A stretch of DNA of 64,000 bases, taken from the NCBI GenBank assembly GCA_900542475.1, contig UQNO01000003.1, positions 1 through 64,000 on the forward strand. The letters run 5' to 3'. A model generated the notes under the pieces. It saw only the letters and a list, made by a program, of their open reading frames with translations. It made no database searches and was not told the DNA's origin. This document shows positions 26,701 through 34,774 of this stretch, piece after piece. Origin of the DNA: an uncultured Bacteroidota bacterium. GTDB taxonomy: Bacteria > Bacteroidota > Bacteroidia > Bacteroidales > F082. The translations under genes were made by a program, and so were the position numbers. The number at the start of each line of letters is the position of its first letter. The stretch's first letter is position 1.

Positions 26701-27141
26701 GACGTATGTGTAATCGGTGTAAGGATTCTTCACATGACCGTAATACCCCATTGTTTTGTAATATTTCCAAACAACAGGCCCCACAGCATAAAAAATGATA
26801 TAATCACTCGTGTTGAAAACACCGTCGTCCTCTCCCGACACAAAAATCGGTATCTCATAAAGGTCGTCGGGATAATAATCTTTGTTGATTTTAGGCAAGA
26901 CACCGCCACCGTTATGATAGATGCGGATATTTTTCGGATTGATGTCAGATATGTCCAGCCCCATCGACACCAAATCGGAATATGTAAGCTTATGCATTCC
27001 TGTTGACGAAATCGCCAACTTATACCACACGCCGCTACTGAGCACGGAGTTCTCTGCCGCGACACGGTTATTCGCTGCGAAAACAATTACAAACAGCGAT
27101 AAAAAAAACTTCAAAAATCGTTTCAAGTATAATGTTTTCAT
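23737..27141 (-). CDS. porU: Type IX secretion system sortase PorU
   Basis: A 1134-residue C25-family sortase that cuts the sorting domain from T9SS cargo and attaches cargo to the cell surface. Signal peptide 1-29; long beta-rich N-terminal region; C25 domain about 395-770 with His645 in NYHGHGGE and Cys679 in TATCEFGR; Ig-like domains; and its own C-terminal T9SS-type domain (NAPNPMTNHTKF to the end). The ATG at 27141 was chosen because the signal peptide begins there and a -7 box overlaps codons of the longer frame. Length agrees with PorU of Porphyromonas. Confidence 0.95.
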   Translation of the reverse strand: MKTLYLKRFLKFFLSLFVIVFAANNRVAAENSVLSSGVWYKLAISSTGMHKLTYSDLVSMGLDISDINPKNIRIYHNGGGVLPKINKDYYPDDLYEIPIFVSGEDDGVFNTSDYIIFYAVGPVVWKYYKTMGYYGHVKNPYTDYTYVFLTVGDEPGRRIQTETAPQGDATATVVDFIDYKVIDVDDVNINNMGCTWFFDKFDLTLQRDYEFSFSNLNTAKNAKISVSMASKNASSAAMMLKYDDKTIYTKTFENENPQNYARWDTACKRSFAVKGSPIKITAKYSKSVASSVAWMDYISINVWRNLIMTGDVMAFRNPECGVAEAIFEYNLRNASNTLQIWNVTDPINPAILNTSVSSSVMTFKVYGDVNNQFVAFNGNSFNKPTFVGQVANQNLHAMRDVDYLIITHPNFQSQAERLKEIHSRLDNLSIEIVQPQDIYNEFSCGAMDVAGIRNFVKMLYNNDGDGQRLKYVLLFGDASYAYKNPEVCLVPTWESFNSCNIGSVVTDDFYVCFDDHEGDMEAGSNSPGASMIDIPIGRMPVSTLEMATDVIDKIEAYLGENSKAMNNWRNVVTLMCDDESSEFISTSEYIANHISSWGGDVIVDKIYLDAYNQVATASGQRCPEMNEAVTNRIERGTLVINYHGHGGEIGLADERVLTIDDVLSWQNLPMFPLFVTATCEFGRHDDHTRRSAAEITFTAKKGGAIAMITTSRITGGSASLLYRTYERMFKMQNGEYPTMGEIFYAAKQDKAKNTKVFVLLGDPALRLAYPKYNVVLTQINGAPASPINDTICRNDTLKALSVIELRGEVQDNFGELMNDFNGFVRVSVYDKENTYRTKGDKGYPQFDFKLRNSLLFDGTAKVESGEFVIEFTIPKDINYAYGKGLISFYATNYQVDANGMYGNVVVGGYNEMALPDVEGPEARIFIDDTLFVSGGITNENPLLYAVLKDEHGINTTGAGIGHDITATLSGATNKSYNLNAYYENFEDSNNGGTIAYRMYGLNEGKHCLNFRVWDIYNNSTNVSIEFTVVKSSNMTVENVYNAPNPMTNHTKFFFEHNQKGDMGVVINIYNINGQLVKTIRDNRNGTSTRVEPIVWDGTSDNGVLLPAGVYLYNVTLTNSNGEKRTGYSKLVISR

Positions 27142-27151
27142 ATATATTTTG

Positions 27152-27159
27152 CAAAAATA
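27152..27159 (-). promoter_or_regulatory. -7 promoter element for porU
   Basis: TATTTTTG on the minus strand, only 10 nt before the ATG, implying a leader of a few nucleotides. Confidence 0.45.
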
Positions 27160-27247
27160 CGCAATTTTTTGAGACAATAACGTTATCTACATGATAATAT
27201 TGTTAAAAAAAATTTTAACAAGCGTTATTTCAAAAGGAAAAAAGTCG

Positions 27248-27255
27248 TATAATTG
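27248..27255 (+). promoter_or_regulatory. Possible -7 element for gldJ
   Basis: TATAATTG followed by CA, one mismatch from TAnnTTTG, in the 181-bp divergent region between porU and gldJ (counted from the open reading frame). Confidence 0.35.
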
Positions 27256-27358
27256 CAGTTTGAAATTTTGAAATAGAAAAAAGTCATTTTTTTATCAGTG
27301 TATGCAATAAATATGATGATATTCAGTTAATGAATAGAAAAATAAAATTCAAACGAAA

Positions 27359-28732
27359 ATGCATAGAAAGTTAAGATTAAGCGTTATTTTGGCAATTTTT
27401 TGTTGCGGCATCATGTTGGTTTCATGTGGAAGTTTCAGCAAAAACAAGAAAGCCGGCAAGTCAGGCACAACTGGATGGAACTACAACGACCCTAATTACG
27501 GTGGATTCTATGTCACAGATTCACCCAATCAGAAGACAGGTACTGGTCTCGTGGCTATCGAAGGCGGCACGTTCACAATGGGAGCAACTCAAGAAAATGT
27601 TTATTATGAATGGAACAACACACCGCGTCAGGTCACTGTTTCATCATTTTATATGGACCAGACAGAGGTAAGCAACCTCGATTATTTAGAATACATCTAT
27701 TGGTTAAACCGCATATACGGCAACGACTATCCGGAGATGGTCAGAAGAGCTTTGCCGGACACTTTGGTATGGCGCAACTCGATGTCGTACAACGAGCCAA
27801 TGGTGGAGATTTATTTCCGTCACCCTGCTTACCGCGACTACCCTGTCGTCGGCGTGTCGTGGCTGCAAGCCAACGACTATGCCTTGTGGCGCTCCGACCG
27901 TGTCAACGAGATGCTTCTCATCGAAGCGGGTGTCCTCGCTTTCGACTCTAACCAAGACAAGGACAACCACTTCACCACTGACGGGTATCTTTCAGGGGAA
28001 TATACCGGCGTGGTGGCAAACGGTTACACCGACCTCAACCCGAGCAATGCCTCCGGACAACGCGGCGTGAAGATGGAGGACGGGATTCTTCTTCCGAAAT
28101 ATCGTCTCCCCACCGAGGCCGAATGGGAATATGCGGCACTCGCCCTCATCGGCAACACCACGGGCGAGAGCATCAAAGACCGCAAAGTCTATCCTTGGAA
28201 TTCCGACGGCTTGCGTTCACAAGACAAAAACTATATGGGAAGCTTCATGGCGAACTTCAAGAGAGGCAACGGCGACTATATGGGCGTCGCGGGCAACCTC
28301 AACGACGGCGCGGCATTCCCCGCCCCTGTAGTGTCATATTGGCCTAACGACTACGGCCTCTACAACATGGCCGGCAACGTATCAGAATGGGTGCTCGATG
28401 TTTATCGTCCATTGTCATTCGAGGACTTCAGCGATCAAAACCCATTCCGCGGCAACTCGGAAGACCTCAACTACAGAGACGGCGACTATATGTCAACAAT
28501 ACAAACTGACTGGAACAACAAAGAAGACATGGACTACACAAGCCAAATGTACGACTATGGCAAGACCACATTGATTTCCGACCGTTCACGTGTGATTAAA
28601 GGCGGTTCATGGGCAGACGGCCCATATTACCTCAGCCCTTCCGTGCGTCGTTACATGGACGAGAACCAGGGTTCCGCAACAGTCGGTTTCAGATGCGCGA
28701 TGAACATGATTGGCGCCGCTGTAAAGAAATAA
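27359..28732 (+). CDS. gldJ: T9SS/gliding-motility lipoprotein GldJ (formylglycine-generating-enzyme fold)
   Basis: A 457-residue lipoprotein with the lipidated Cys at 23 (MLVSC). After a linker comes an FGE-sulfatase/SUMF1-type fold (VAIEGGTFTMGA, about 65-76; RLPTEAEWEYAA; YNMAGNVSEWVLD; VIKGGSW). GldJ and its relative GldK/PorK share this fold and build the periplasmic ring or stabilise the T9SS motor. The porV-porU-gldJ-murF order seen here is the arrangement found around gldJ in other Bacteroidota, which favours GldJ over PorK; no porLMN genes follow. Confidence 0.82.
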   Translation: MHRKLRLSVILAIFCCGIMLVSCGSFSKNKKAGKSGTTGWNYNDPNYGGFYVTDSPNQKTGTGLVAIEGGTFTMGATQENVYYEWNNTPRQVTVSSFYMDQTEVSNLDYLEYIYWLNRIYGNDYPEMVRRALPDTLVWRNSMSYNEPMVEIYFRHPAYRDYPVVGVSWLQANDYALWRSDRVNEMLLIEAGVLAFDSNQDKDNHFTTDGYLSGEYTGVVANGYTDLNPSNASGQRGVKMEDGILLPKYRLPTEAEWEYAALALIGNTTGESIKDRKVYPWNSDGLRSQDKNYMGSFMANFKRGNGDYMGVAGNLNDGAAFPAPVVSYWPNDYGLYNMAGNVSEWVLDVYRPLSFEDFSDQNPFRGNSEDLNYRDGDYMSTIQTDWNNKEDMDYTSQMYDYGKTTLISDRSRVIKGGSWADGPYYLSPSVRRYMDENQGSATVGFRCAMNMIGAAVKK

Positions 28733-28753
28733 AATATTGAACATAGAATAATC

Positions 28754-28780
28754 AAGCCGTCGCAAATGACGGCTTTTTTT
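28754..28780 (+). terminator. Terminator after gldJ
   Basis: AAGCCGTC (28754-28761) pairs with GACGGCTT (28768-28775), 6-nt loop, then seven T in all. murF begins 15 nt after it, so murF needs read-through or an unseen promoter. Confidence 0.8.
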
Positions 28781-28794
28781 ATAAAAATCCATAT

Positions 28795-30078
28795 ATGAAC
28801 ATCATCGAGAAAATATACGGCCTCTACAAAAAGTCATACACCATCACCACCGACAGCCGAAACATCAGCAAAGACTGTGTGTTTGTGGCTTTAAAAGGTG
28901 AGCATTTCGATGGCAACGACTTTGTGTTGAAGGTGGCGGACGACGGCATCGCGGCATGTGTTATCGCCGACAGGCAGGACCTTCCGAAGCGTGACAGGGT
29001 CTTCGTTGTCGAAGACAGCCTCAAGGCGTTGCAGGAATTAGCGCGACTGCACAGAGAAAAACTCGGATTGCCTGTCATTGGCATCACAGGCACCAACGGC
29101 AAGACAACAACAAAAGAACTCGCAGCAGCCGTTTTATCCAAGAAATACAAGATTGCATTCACCCAAGGCAATTACAACAATCAACTCGGTGTGCCTTTAA
29201 CATTATTGGGAATCACACCCGGCACAGACCTGGCTATTGTCGAAATGGGTGCAAGCCATATCGGAGACATCAAAGAACTCACCGGTATCGGCAAGCCAGA
29301 CTACGGCATCATTACAAACATGGGAAGGGCTCATCTCGAAGGCTTCGGAGGCTTCGAAGGCGTGGTTCGCGCAAAAAACGAGATGTACGAATATATCGCC
29401 GCACACGATGGCATGGTGTTTGTCAACCATGACAACAAACTGCTGATGGACCTCGCAAAAGGCATCGACAAAGTGACTTACGGCACTGACAAAAAGGCCA
29501 ATGTTCAAGGCAAGACGCTGTCTGCAAATCCGTATCTCTCGATAGAATGGAGCGGACATAAAATCGAGACCCAACTGGTTGGCGACTATAACTTCGAGAA
29601 TGTGATGTCGGCAATCTGCATAGGGACATATTTCAAAGTCGCTGCCAACGACATTGTCGAGGCTCTTTCACACTACCGCCCCACCAACAACCGCTCGCAA
29701 GTCATAAAAACAGCGAAAAACATGGTGGTGATGGACGCATACAACGCCAACCCGACAAGCATGCGACATGCCATCAAAAATTTCAGGAACATCTGTAAAG
29801 ACGACAACATGCTAATCCTCGGCGACATGCGCGAGCTCGGCAACGAGTCAGGGCAAGAACATGCCGATATAATAAAACTTTTGCAGGAACTTGATTTCAA
29901 AAACGTTTACTTGGTCGGCAGAGAGTTCTCACAAGTATCCCGGAACTCCGGATTTTCAACCATGAATAATGTCGAAGAGCTCGCGCGGCACCTCGAAGAA
30001 AACCCTGTCTCCGACAAAAACATTCTGGTGAAAGGCTCCAACAGTATTCATCTAAACAAAATAATCGACTTCTTGTAA
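28795..30078 (+). CDS. murF: UDP-N-acetylmuramoyl-tripeptide--D-alanyl-D-alanine ligase
   Basis: A 427-residue Mur ligase adding D-Ala-D-Ala to the peptidoglycan precursor. The ATP loop GITGTNGKTTTKE (about 97-109), an N-terminal MurF-type substrate domain (DSRNISKDCVFVALKGEHFDG) and the C-terminal domain with NANPTSMRHAI (about 317-327) are all present. It ends directly against anmK (next codon), forming a wall-synthesis/recycling pair. Confidence 0.95.
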   Translation: MNIIEKIYGLYKKSYTITTDSRNISKDCVFVALKGEHFDGNDFVLKVADDGIAACVIADRQDLPKRDRVFVVEDSLKALQELARLHREKLGLPVIGITGTNGKTTTKELAAAVLSKKYKIAFTQGNYNNQLGVPLTLLGITPGTDLAIVEMGASHIGDIKELTGIGKPDYGIITNMGRAHLEGFGGFEGVVRAKNEMYEYIAAHDGMVFVNHDNKLLMDLAKGIDKVTYGTDKKANVQGKTLSANPYLSIEWSGHKIETQLVGDYNFENVMSAICIGTYFKVAANDIVEALSHYRPTNNRSQVIKTAKNMVVMDAYNANPTSMRHAIKNFRNICKDDNMLILGDMRELGNESGQEHADIIKLLQELDFKNVYLVGREFSQVSRNSGFSTMNNVEELARHLEENPVSDKNILVKGSNSIHLNKIIDFL

Positions 30079-31140
30079 ATGATTGAAAAGCACAATGTTA
30101 TCGGACTGATGTCGGGTAGTTCGCTCGACGGTGTCGATCTCGTCGATGTCAACTTCTGGCACGACACCAAATGGCACTTCGAAATCATCGCGAAAAGTAA
30201 TTTCGACTATGATGACAATTGGAAAAAAACCTTGACAAATGCGTTTTATTATAATAACAATCAACTAAAAAATCTTGATTATCAATATGGTACGTTACTC
30301 GGCAATGTTGTAAGGCTTTTCATTGAGAAATATCACCTGCACCCCGAAATCGTCTCCTCCCACGGACATACCATCTTTCACCGTCCTCAAGAACATTATA
30401 CATTGCAAATCGGCGACGGTCAGGCACTTGCAGATGCTTGCGGAGTGACGGTCGTCAATGATTTCCGCACCGAAGACGTTATGAAAGGCGGTCAAGGCGC
30501 ACCTCTGGTGCCCATTGGCGACAAATTACTGTTCTCCGACTACCCTATATGCCTCAATATCGGCGGCATTGCCAATATTTCATATAATATTGGTAATCAA
30601 CGTATTGCATACGACATCTGTATCGCAAACCAGACATTGAATTATTTATCGAATAAATTATCTATGCCGTATGATGAAGACGGATTGATTGCCAGTTCCG
30701 GAGTCATTGACAATCAATTGCTAACGATATTAAATTCACATGTTTTCTATTCACAAAAACACCCAAAATCATTGGGGCGTGAATTTTTCGAGCAAAACAT
30801 CAAACCATTGTTGGACAATCGTGACGACATTGCCGACATAATGGCGACATTCGTTGAACATATCGCAATACAAATCTCAAAATCAATTGAAAATCAATCA
30901 ATTTCAGAAGTATTGGTAACTGGCGGCGGTGCGAGAAACAAATTCCTCGTCGAGCGTATCAAAACACATACAAAACACAACATTGTCGTCCCTTCCGAAG
31001 ACATCATCGATTATAAGGAAGCCATAGTATTCGCATTCATCGGACTGCTTCGCAGCCGAAAAGAAGTCAACATATTAAAATCCGTGACAGGCGCCGAGTC
31101 CGATTCATCATCAGGCAAGATATTTCAACCGAACAAATAA
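30079..31140 (+). CDS. anmK: Anhydro-N-acetylmuramic acid kinase
   Basis: A 353-residue sugar kinase of the AnmK family, phosphorylating anhydro-MurNAc released by wall turnover. Motifs: GLMSGSSLDGVDLV (about 8-21), GGQGAPLVPIGD (about 138-149), LNIGGIANIS (about 159-168) and VTGGGARN (about 279-286). The ATG abuts the murF stop, so the two are translationally linked. The product would be channelled to MurNAc-6-phosphate. Confidence 0.95.
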   Translation: MIEKHNVIGLMSGSSLDGVDLVDVNFWHDTKWHFEIIAKSNFDYDDNWKKTLTNAFYYNNNQLKNLDYQYGTLLGNVVRLFIEKYHLHPEIVSSHGHTIFHRPQEHYTLQIGDGQALADACGVTVVNDFRTEDVMKGGQGAPLVPIGDKLLFSDYPICLNIGGIANISYNIGNQRIAYDICIANQTLNYLSNKLSMPYDEDGLIASSGVIDNQLLTILNSHVFYSQKHPKSLGREFFEQNIKPLLDNRDDIADIMATFVEHIAIQISKSIENQSISEVLVTGGGARNKFLVERIKTHTKHNIVVPSEDIIDYKEAIVFAFIGLLRSRKEVNILKSVTGAESDSSSGKIFQPNK

Positions 31141-31142
31141 AA

Positions 31143-31169
31143 AAACGGCCCGTAAAGCACGAACCGTTT
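31143..31169. terminator. Weak hairpin between convergent anmK and fabG
   Basis: AAACGG (31143-31148) pairs with CCGTTT (31164-31169), with an inner CGT/ACG pairing. The stem is short and the T-run poor, but the location between convergent genes fits a terminator. Confidence 0.4.
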
Positions 31170-31193
31170 AAATATTAACACCATTATTAACAA

Positions 31194-31931
31194 TTAGCAT
31201 TGCATACCGCCGCAGCAGTTAATCACCTGACCGGTGACATAGTTAGAGAGGTCTGATGCGAGGAACAACGCCACATTTGCGACATCTTCCGGCGTGCCGC
31301 CTCTTCTCAACGGTATCTTGGCCGCCCAATCTTTTCTCACATCTTCCGGAAGCGCTCTTGTCATGTCGCTCTCGATGAATCCAGGAGCGATGCAGTTGGC
31401 ACGGATGCCGCGGCTGCCCATCTCCTTGGCTATTGACTTGGCGAGACCGATCAAACCGGCTTTTGATGCTGAATAGTTAGCCTGACCGGCGTTGCCCGAA
31501 ACACCGACAACACTCGCCATATTGATGATGCTGCCGCCCCTCTCGCGAGCCATGACAGGCAACACCGCCTTGATATAGTTGAATGCCGATTTCAAGTTCA
31601 CTGTGATGACTGCATCCCACTGTGCCTCTGTCATGCGAAGCATCAAGCCGTCCTTGGTGATACCTGCGTTGTTCACAAGAATGTCAATCCTGCCGAAGTC
31701 TTCCGCAATCTGTGCAACGGTCTTGTCAACATCAGCGAAATCAGCCGCATTTGACACATAACCCTTCACTTTTGTGCCGAGTTCACCGAGCTCATCGACG
31801 GCGACCTTTATATTGTCTTCATTAATATCGGTAATCGCGATGTTGCAGCCCTCCATGGCGTAACGCTTTGCGATTGCCTTGCCGATACCACGGGCGGCAC
31901 CGGTGATTATTGCCACTCTATTCTTTAACAT
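31194..31931 (-). CDS. fabG: 3-oxoacyl-ACP reductase FabG
   Basis: A 245-residue short-chain dehydrogenase, reducing 3-ketoacyl-ACP with NADPH. The NADP loop TGAARGIG (about 10-17), NNAG (about 85-88), catalytic Ser in INMASVVG and YxxxK in YSASKAG (about 150-156) are all present. The ATG at 31931 overlaps the end of the acyl-CoA dehydrogenase gene by 14 nt; the alternative upstream start is a TTG. It is the last gene of the fab/etf operon. Confidence 0.92.
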   Translation of the reverse strand: MLKNRVAIITGAARGIGKAIAKRYAMEGCNIAITDINEDNIKVAVDELGELGTKVKGYVSNAADFADVDKTVAQIAEDFGRIDILVNNAGITKDGLMLRMTEAQWDAVITVNLKSAFNYIKAVLPVMARERGGSIINMASVVGVSGNAGQANYSASKAGLIGLAKSIAKEMGSRGIRANCIAPGFIESDMTRALPEDVRKDWAAKIPLRRGGTPEDVANVALFLASDLSNYVTGQVINCCGGMQC

Positions 31932-33498
31932 ATTCGTATGATTTTGCAATTTCTCCTTGACCTAATTTGATAATTTCTTCGCATGATTTTCTGAAATCAG
32001 AGCAACGTGTGGTATCTTGAAGCATCAGATAACCCATGATGATATATCCGACTGCCTCTACCAAGCGACGATGATGCGTCTCTTTGTTGCCCGAAAGCTC
32101 GAAAACCTCTTTGTACTTGACTGTCATGGCGCGAAGCTTCTCGCGTAATGGCAGAAGTTCCTCGGCATACTCGAAGTTGTCGAGTTCGTCGATATACTTG
32201 AGATAGGCGCCGTTGCCCAAGAAACGTCCAGCCGCCACGACTTGAAGTTGTGACGTGCCTTCATAGATGGTGAGGATGCGCGCGTCGCGATACAAACGCT
32301 CGCATTTGTATTCCTTCATGAAGCCTGAACCGCCATGAATCTGAATGTCGTCGTAAGCGACCTGGTTTGCCCACTCGCTGGCGAACATCTTCAAAACAGG
32401 TGTCAGCATGTCCGCGATTTTCTTGTTTGTCTCAACGTAACGTGCTGTCTCATAAAGCAATGAGCGAGCCGCGTCAGTCTTGGCGCGCATCAAATCGAGA
32501 ATATCCTGAACAGCGACAAATTCCTTGATTTTCTTGCCAAACTGCTCACGCTGGTCGGCGTATTCCTCCGCGTCGCGCACTGCTGCCTCGGCGAGACCTA
32601 CCGACTGGGCTCCGACACCTAAACGAGCGCCGTTCATCAACGACATCACGTATTTGATAAGACCCATCTTACGGTCGCCTATGAGTTTGGCGGGAGCGTT
32701 GTTGAACACGAGCTCTGCCGTCGGCGAACCATGGATGCCCATCTTGTTCTCGATTCTTCTCACCGTCACAGCCTTCTCCTTTCTGTCATAGACGAACAGT
32801 GAAAGACCGCGACCGTCGGTACTGCCTTCTTCTGAACGCGCAAGCACTAACTTGATATCCGCATCACCATTGGTGATGAAACGCTTCACACCGTTGAGTC
32901 TCCAGCAGTTCGCCTTCTCATCGAAAGTGGCTTTCAACTGCACCGACTGGAGGTCGGAACCGGCGTCAGGCTCTGTGAGATCCATCGAGCATGTGTCGCC
33001 TTTGTAGATACGTGGCAGATATTCGTCTTTGATAGCGTCGTCAGCGAATTTGAGAATCGTCTCGGCGCAATCCTGCAAGCCCCAGATATTAGCAAAGCCG
33101 GCGTCAGCGCGTGAAACCATCTCCGCCGCCATCACGTAAGGCACGTATGAGAAGTTTAGTCCGTCGTATTTACGCGGAAGAGCCATACCGTAAAGACCCG
33201 CATCACGCATAGCCTCATGGTTCCGCTGTGTTCCGCTCGCGTAAACGATAGCGTTGTCAACGATTTTCGGACCTTCAATATCAACTGCCTCTGCATTCAC
33301 GTCAAGAACATCGGCGCAAAGCTCGCCGACGATGTCCAAAACCTTGTCATAGTTGTCGATAGCGTCTTCCACGTTCTTCGGAGCAAGCTCGTCGTTCTCC
33401 GCATCCACAAAGTCGTTTTCCTTCTGACGTACAATCTCGGCCATCTTTGGATGGTTCAGATAGAAAGCGAGGCTTTTATTATCTTGATAAAAGTTCAT
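31918..33498 (-). CDS. Acyl-CoA dehydrogenase-family flavoprotein in the fab operon
   Basis: A 526-residue acyl-CoA dehydrogenase, longer than the classical about 380-residue form because of a leader of about 80 residues and a C-terminal domain of about 100 residues. Core features: TEPDAGSDLQS (FAD/substrate loop, about 185-195), ITNGDADI, and the catalytic Glu in IYEGTSQLQ (about residue 413). Such enzymes interconvert saturated and 2,3-enoyl thioesters with ETF as electron partner. The start overlaps the etfA stop by 1 nt, so the two proteins are coupled. Inside an operon lacking an enoyl-ACP reductase it may act in the reducing direction on ACP-bound substrates; this is inference. Confidence 0.88.
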   Translation of the reverse strand: MNFYQDNKSLAFYLNHPKMAEIVRQKENDFVDAENDELAPKNVEDAIDNYDKVLDIVGELCADVLDVNAEAVDIEGPKIVDNAIVYASGTQRNHEAMRDAGLYGMALPRKYDGLNFSYVPYVMAAEMVSRADAGFANIWGLQDCAETILKFADDAIKDEYLPRIYKGDTCSMDLTEPDAGSDLQSVQLKATFDEKANCWRLNGVKRFITNGDADIKLVLARSEEGSTDGRGLSLFVYDRKEKAVTVRRIENKMGIHGSPTAELVFNNAPAKLIGDRKMGLIKYVMSLMNGARLGVGAQSVGLAEAAVRDAEEYADQREQFGKKIKEFVAVQDILDLMRAKTDAARSLLYETARYVETNKKIADMLTPVLKMFASEWANQVAYDDIQIHGGSGFMKEYKCERLYRDARILTIYEGTSQLQVVAAGRFLGNGAYLKYIDELDNFEYAEELLPLREKLRAMTVKYKEVFELSGNKETHHRRLVEAVGYIIMGYLMLQDTTRCSDFRKSCEEIIKLGQGEIAKSYEYVKE

Positions 33499-34493
33499 TA
33501 TTTCTTACTATTTGATTTACAATATTTTATCATCTTCGACACAACATCTGCGGCATCACCAGTGATGACGTAGTCTGCGATAGAGTTGATTGGAGCATGT
33601 GGGTCGGTGTTGATAGAGATAATCAACGCTGATTGTTCCATACCCGAGCGGTGCTGCACCGCTCCCGAGATGCCGCACGCGATATAGACTTTCGGACGCA
33701 CTGTGACACCGGTCTGTCCTACCTGACGCTCCGGCTCGGCGAACCCTGCATCGACAGCGGCACGTGTCGCACCGACTTCACCGCCGAGAAGATTAGCCAA
33801 CTCATGCAAAAGCTTGAAGCTATCCTTCGAACCCATACCGTAACCGCCGGAAACGATGATAGGGGCGCCTTTGATGTCAATCTTCTTCTCCTCAAGCTTA
33901 CGCTCGATGATTTTCACCACAAAATCCTCTGTATGCAAGAACTCTGACGCGTCGAGATTCACAACGGACGTGCTCTTCTGTTGCTCAAACACCTCCTGTT
34001 TCATGACACCTTCGCGCACCGTGGCCATCTGCGGACGCACATCCGGACAAATGATGGTTGCGATAATGTTTCCGCCGAAAGCCGGACGAATCTGCATGAG
34101 ATTGCCGTTTTCGTCGATGTCGAGGGCTGTGCAGTCTGCCGTGAGACCGCAACGGAGATATGACGCCACTCTCGGACCGAGGTCTCGGCCGACAGGAGTT
34201 GCTCCGAAAAGCACTGAATACGGTCTCTCACGCTCGATGAGCTTCGTCATCACACTGAAATGTGGCAACGTCTGATAAAACGACAGACGTGAATCCTCAA
34301 GGCAGAAAACGGTGTTCACACCATGCGTAAACAATTCGTCCTCAATACCTTTGAGATTATTGCCAATGACAGCGGCATCAACGTTCACGTTGAGTCGGTC
34401 GGCCAAATGACGAGCCTTTGAACAAAGTTCCAGGCTCACATCGGCAATCTTGCCGTCGTCTTTAACTTCACAATAAACAATAATGTTATTCAT
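33498..34493 (-). CDS. etfA: Electron transfer flavoprotein alpha subunit
   Basis: A 331-residue EtfA. The N-terminal half is the ETF alpha/beta fold. The C-terminal FAD domain shows GYGMGSKDSF (about 207-216), VGQTGVTVRPKVYIACGISGAVQH (positions about 257-280, the FAD-binding core) and the terminal INTDPHAPI. It passes electrons to or from the acyl-CoA dehydrogenase encoded next. Overlaps acp and the dehydrogenase gene by 1 nt each. Notably acp separates it from etfB, which is normally adjacent. Confidence 0.95.
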   Translation of the reverse strand: MNNIIVYCEVKDDGKIADVSLELCSKARHLADRLNVNVDAAVIGNNLKGIEDELFTHGVNTVFCLEDSRLSFYQTLPHFSVMTKLIERERPYSVLFGATPVGRDLGPRVASYLRCGLTADCTALDIDENGNLMQIRPAFGGNIIATIICPDVRPQMATVREGVMKQEVFEQQKSTSVVNLDASEFLHTEDFVVKIIERKLEEKKIDIKGAPIIVSGGYGMGSKDSFKLLHELANLLGGEVGATRAAVDAGFAEPERQVGQTGVTVRPKVYIACGISGAVQHRSGMEQSALIISINTDPHAPINSIADYVITGDAADVVSKMIKYCKSNSKK

Positions 34494-34729
34494 TATTTCG
34501 CCTTGATTTCTTCAACAACTTTGATTGCATCGCCCACTGTGACGATTTTTTCCGTCATGTTATCCGGAATGGTGATTTCAAACTCGCGCTCGATGTCCAT
34601 GATGAGCTCGACGATATCCAATGAGTCAGCGCCTAATGTTGTGACAAAACCCGCGTCTTCTGTTACCATCGCCGGGTCGCAATTCAGTTTGTTAACGATA
34701 ATTTCAGTGATTTTTTCTTTTGTATTCAT
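34493..34729 (-). CDS. acpP: Acyl carrier protein
   Basis: A 78-residue acidic ACP with the phosphopantetheine Ser36 in GADSLDIVEL. Its sequence is close to a housekeeping AcpP. It lies between etfB and etfA (1-nt overlap with etfA), placing the carrier between the two halves of the flavoprotein. Whether it is the sole ACP of the cell or a dedicated copy cannot be told. Confidence 0.95.
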   Translation of the reverse strand: MNTKEKITEIIVNKLNCDPAMVTEDAGFVTTLGADSLDIVELIMDIEREFEITIPDNMTEKIVTVGDAIKVVEEIKAK

Positions 34730-34774
34730 GATTTTAAGATTTTTTTAATGTTAATAATTTTTGTTTGTTGATTT

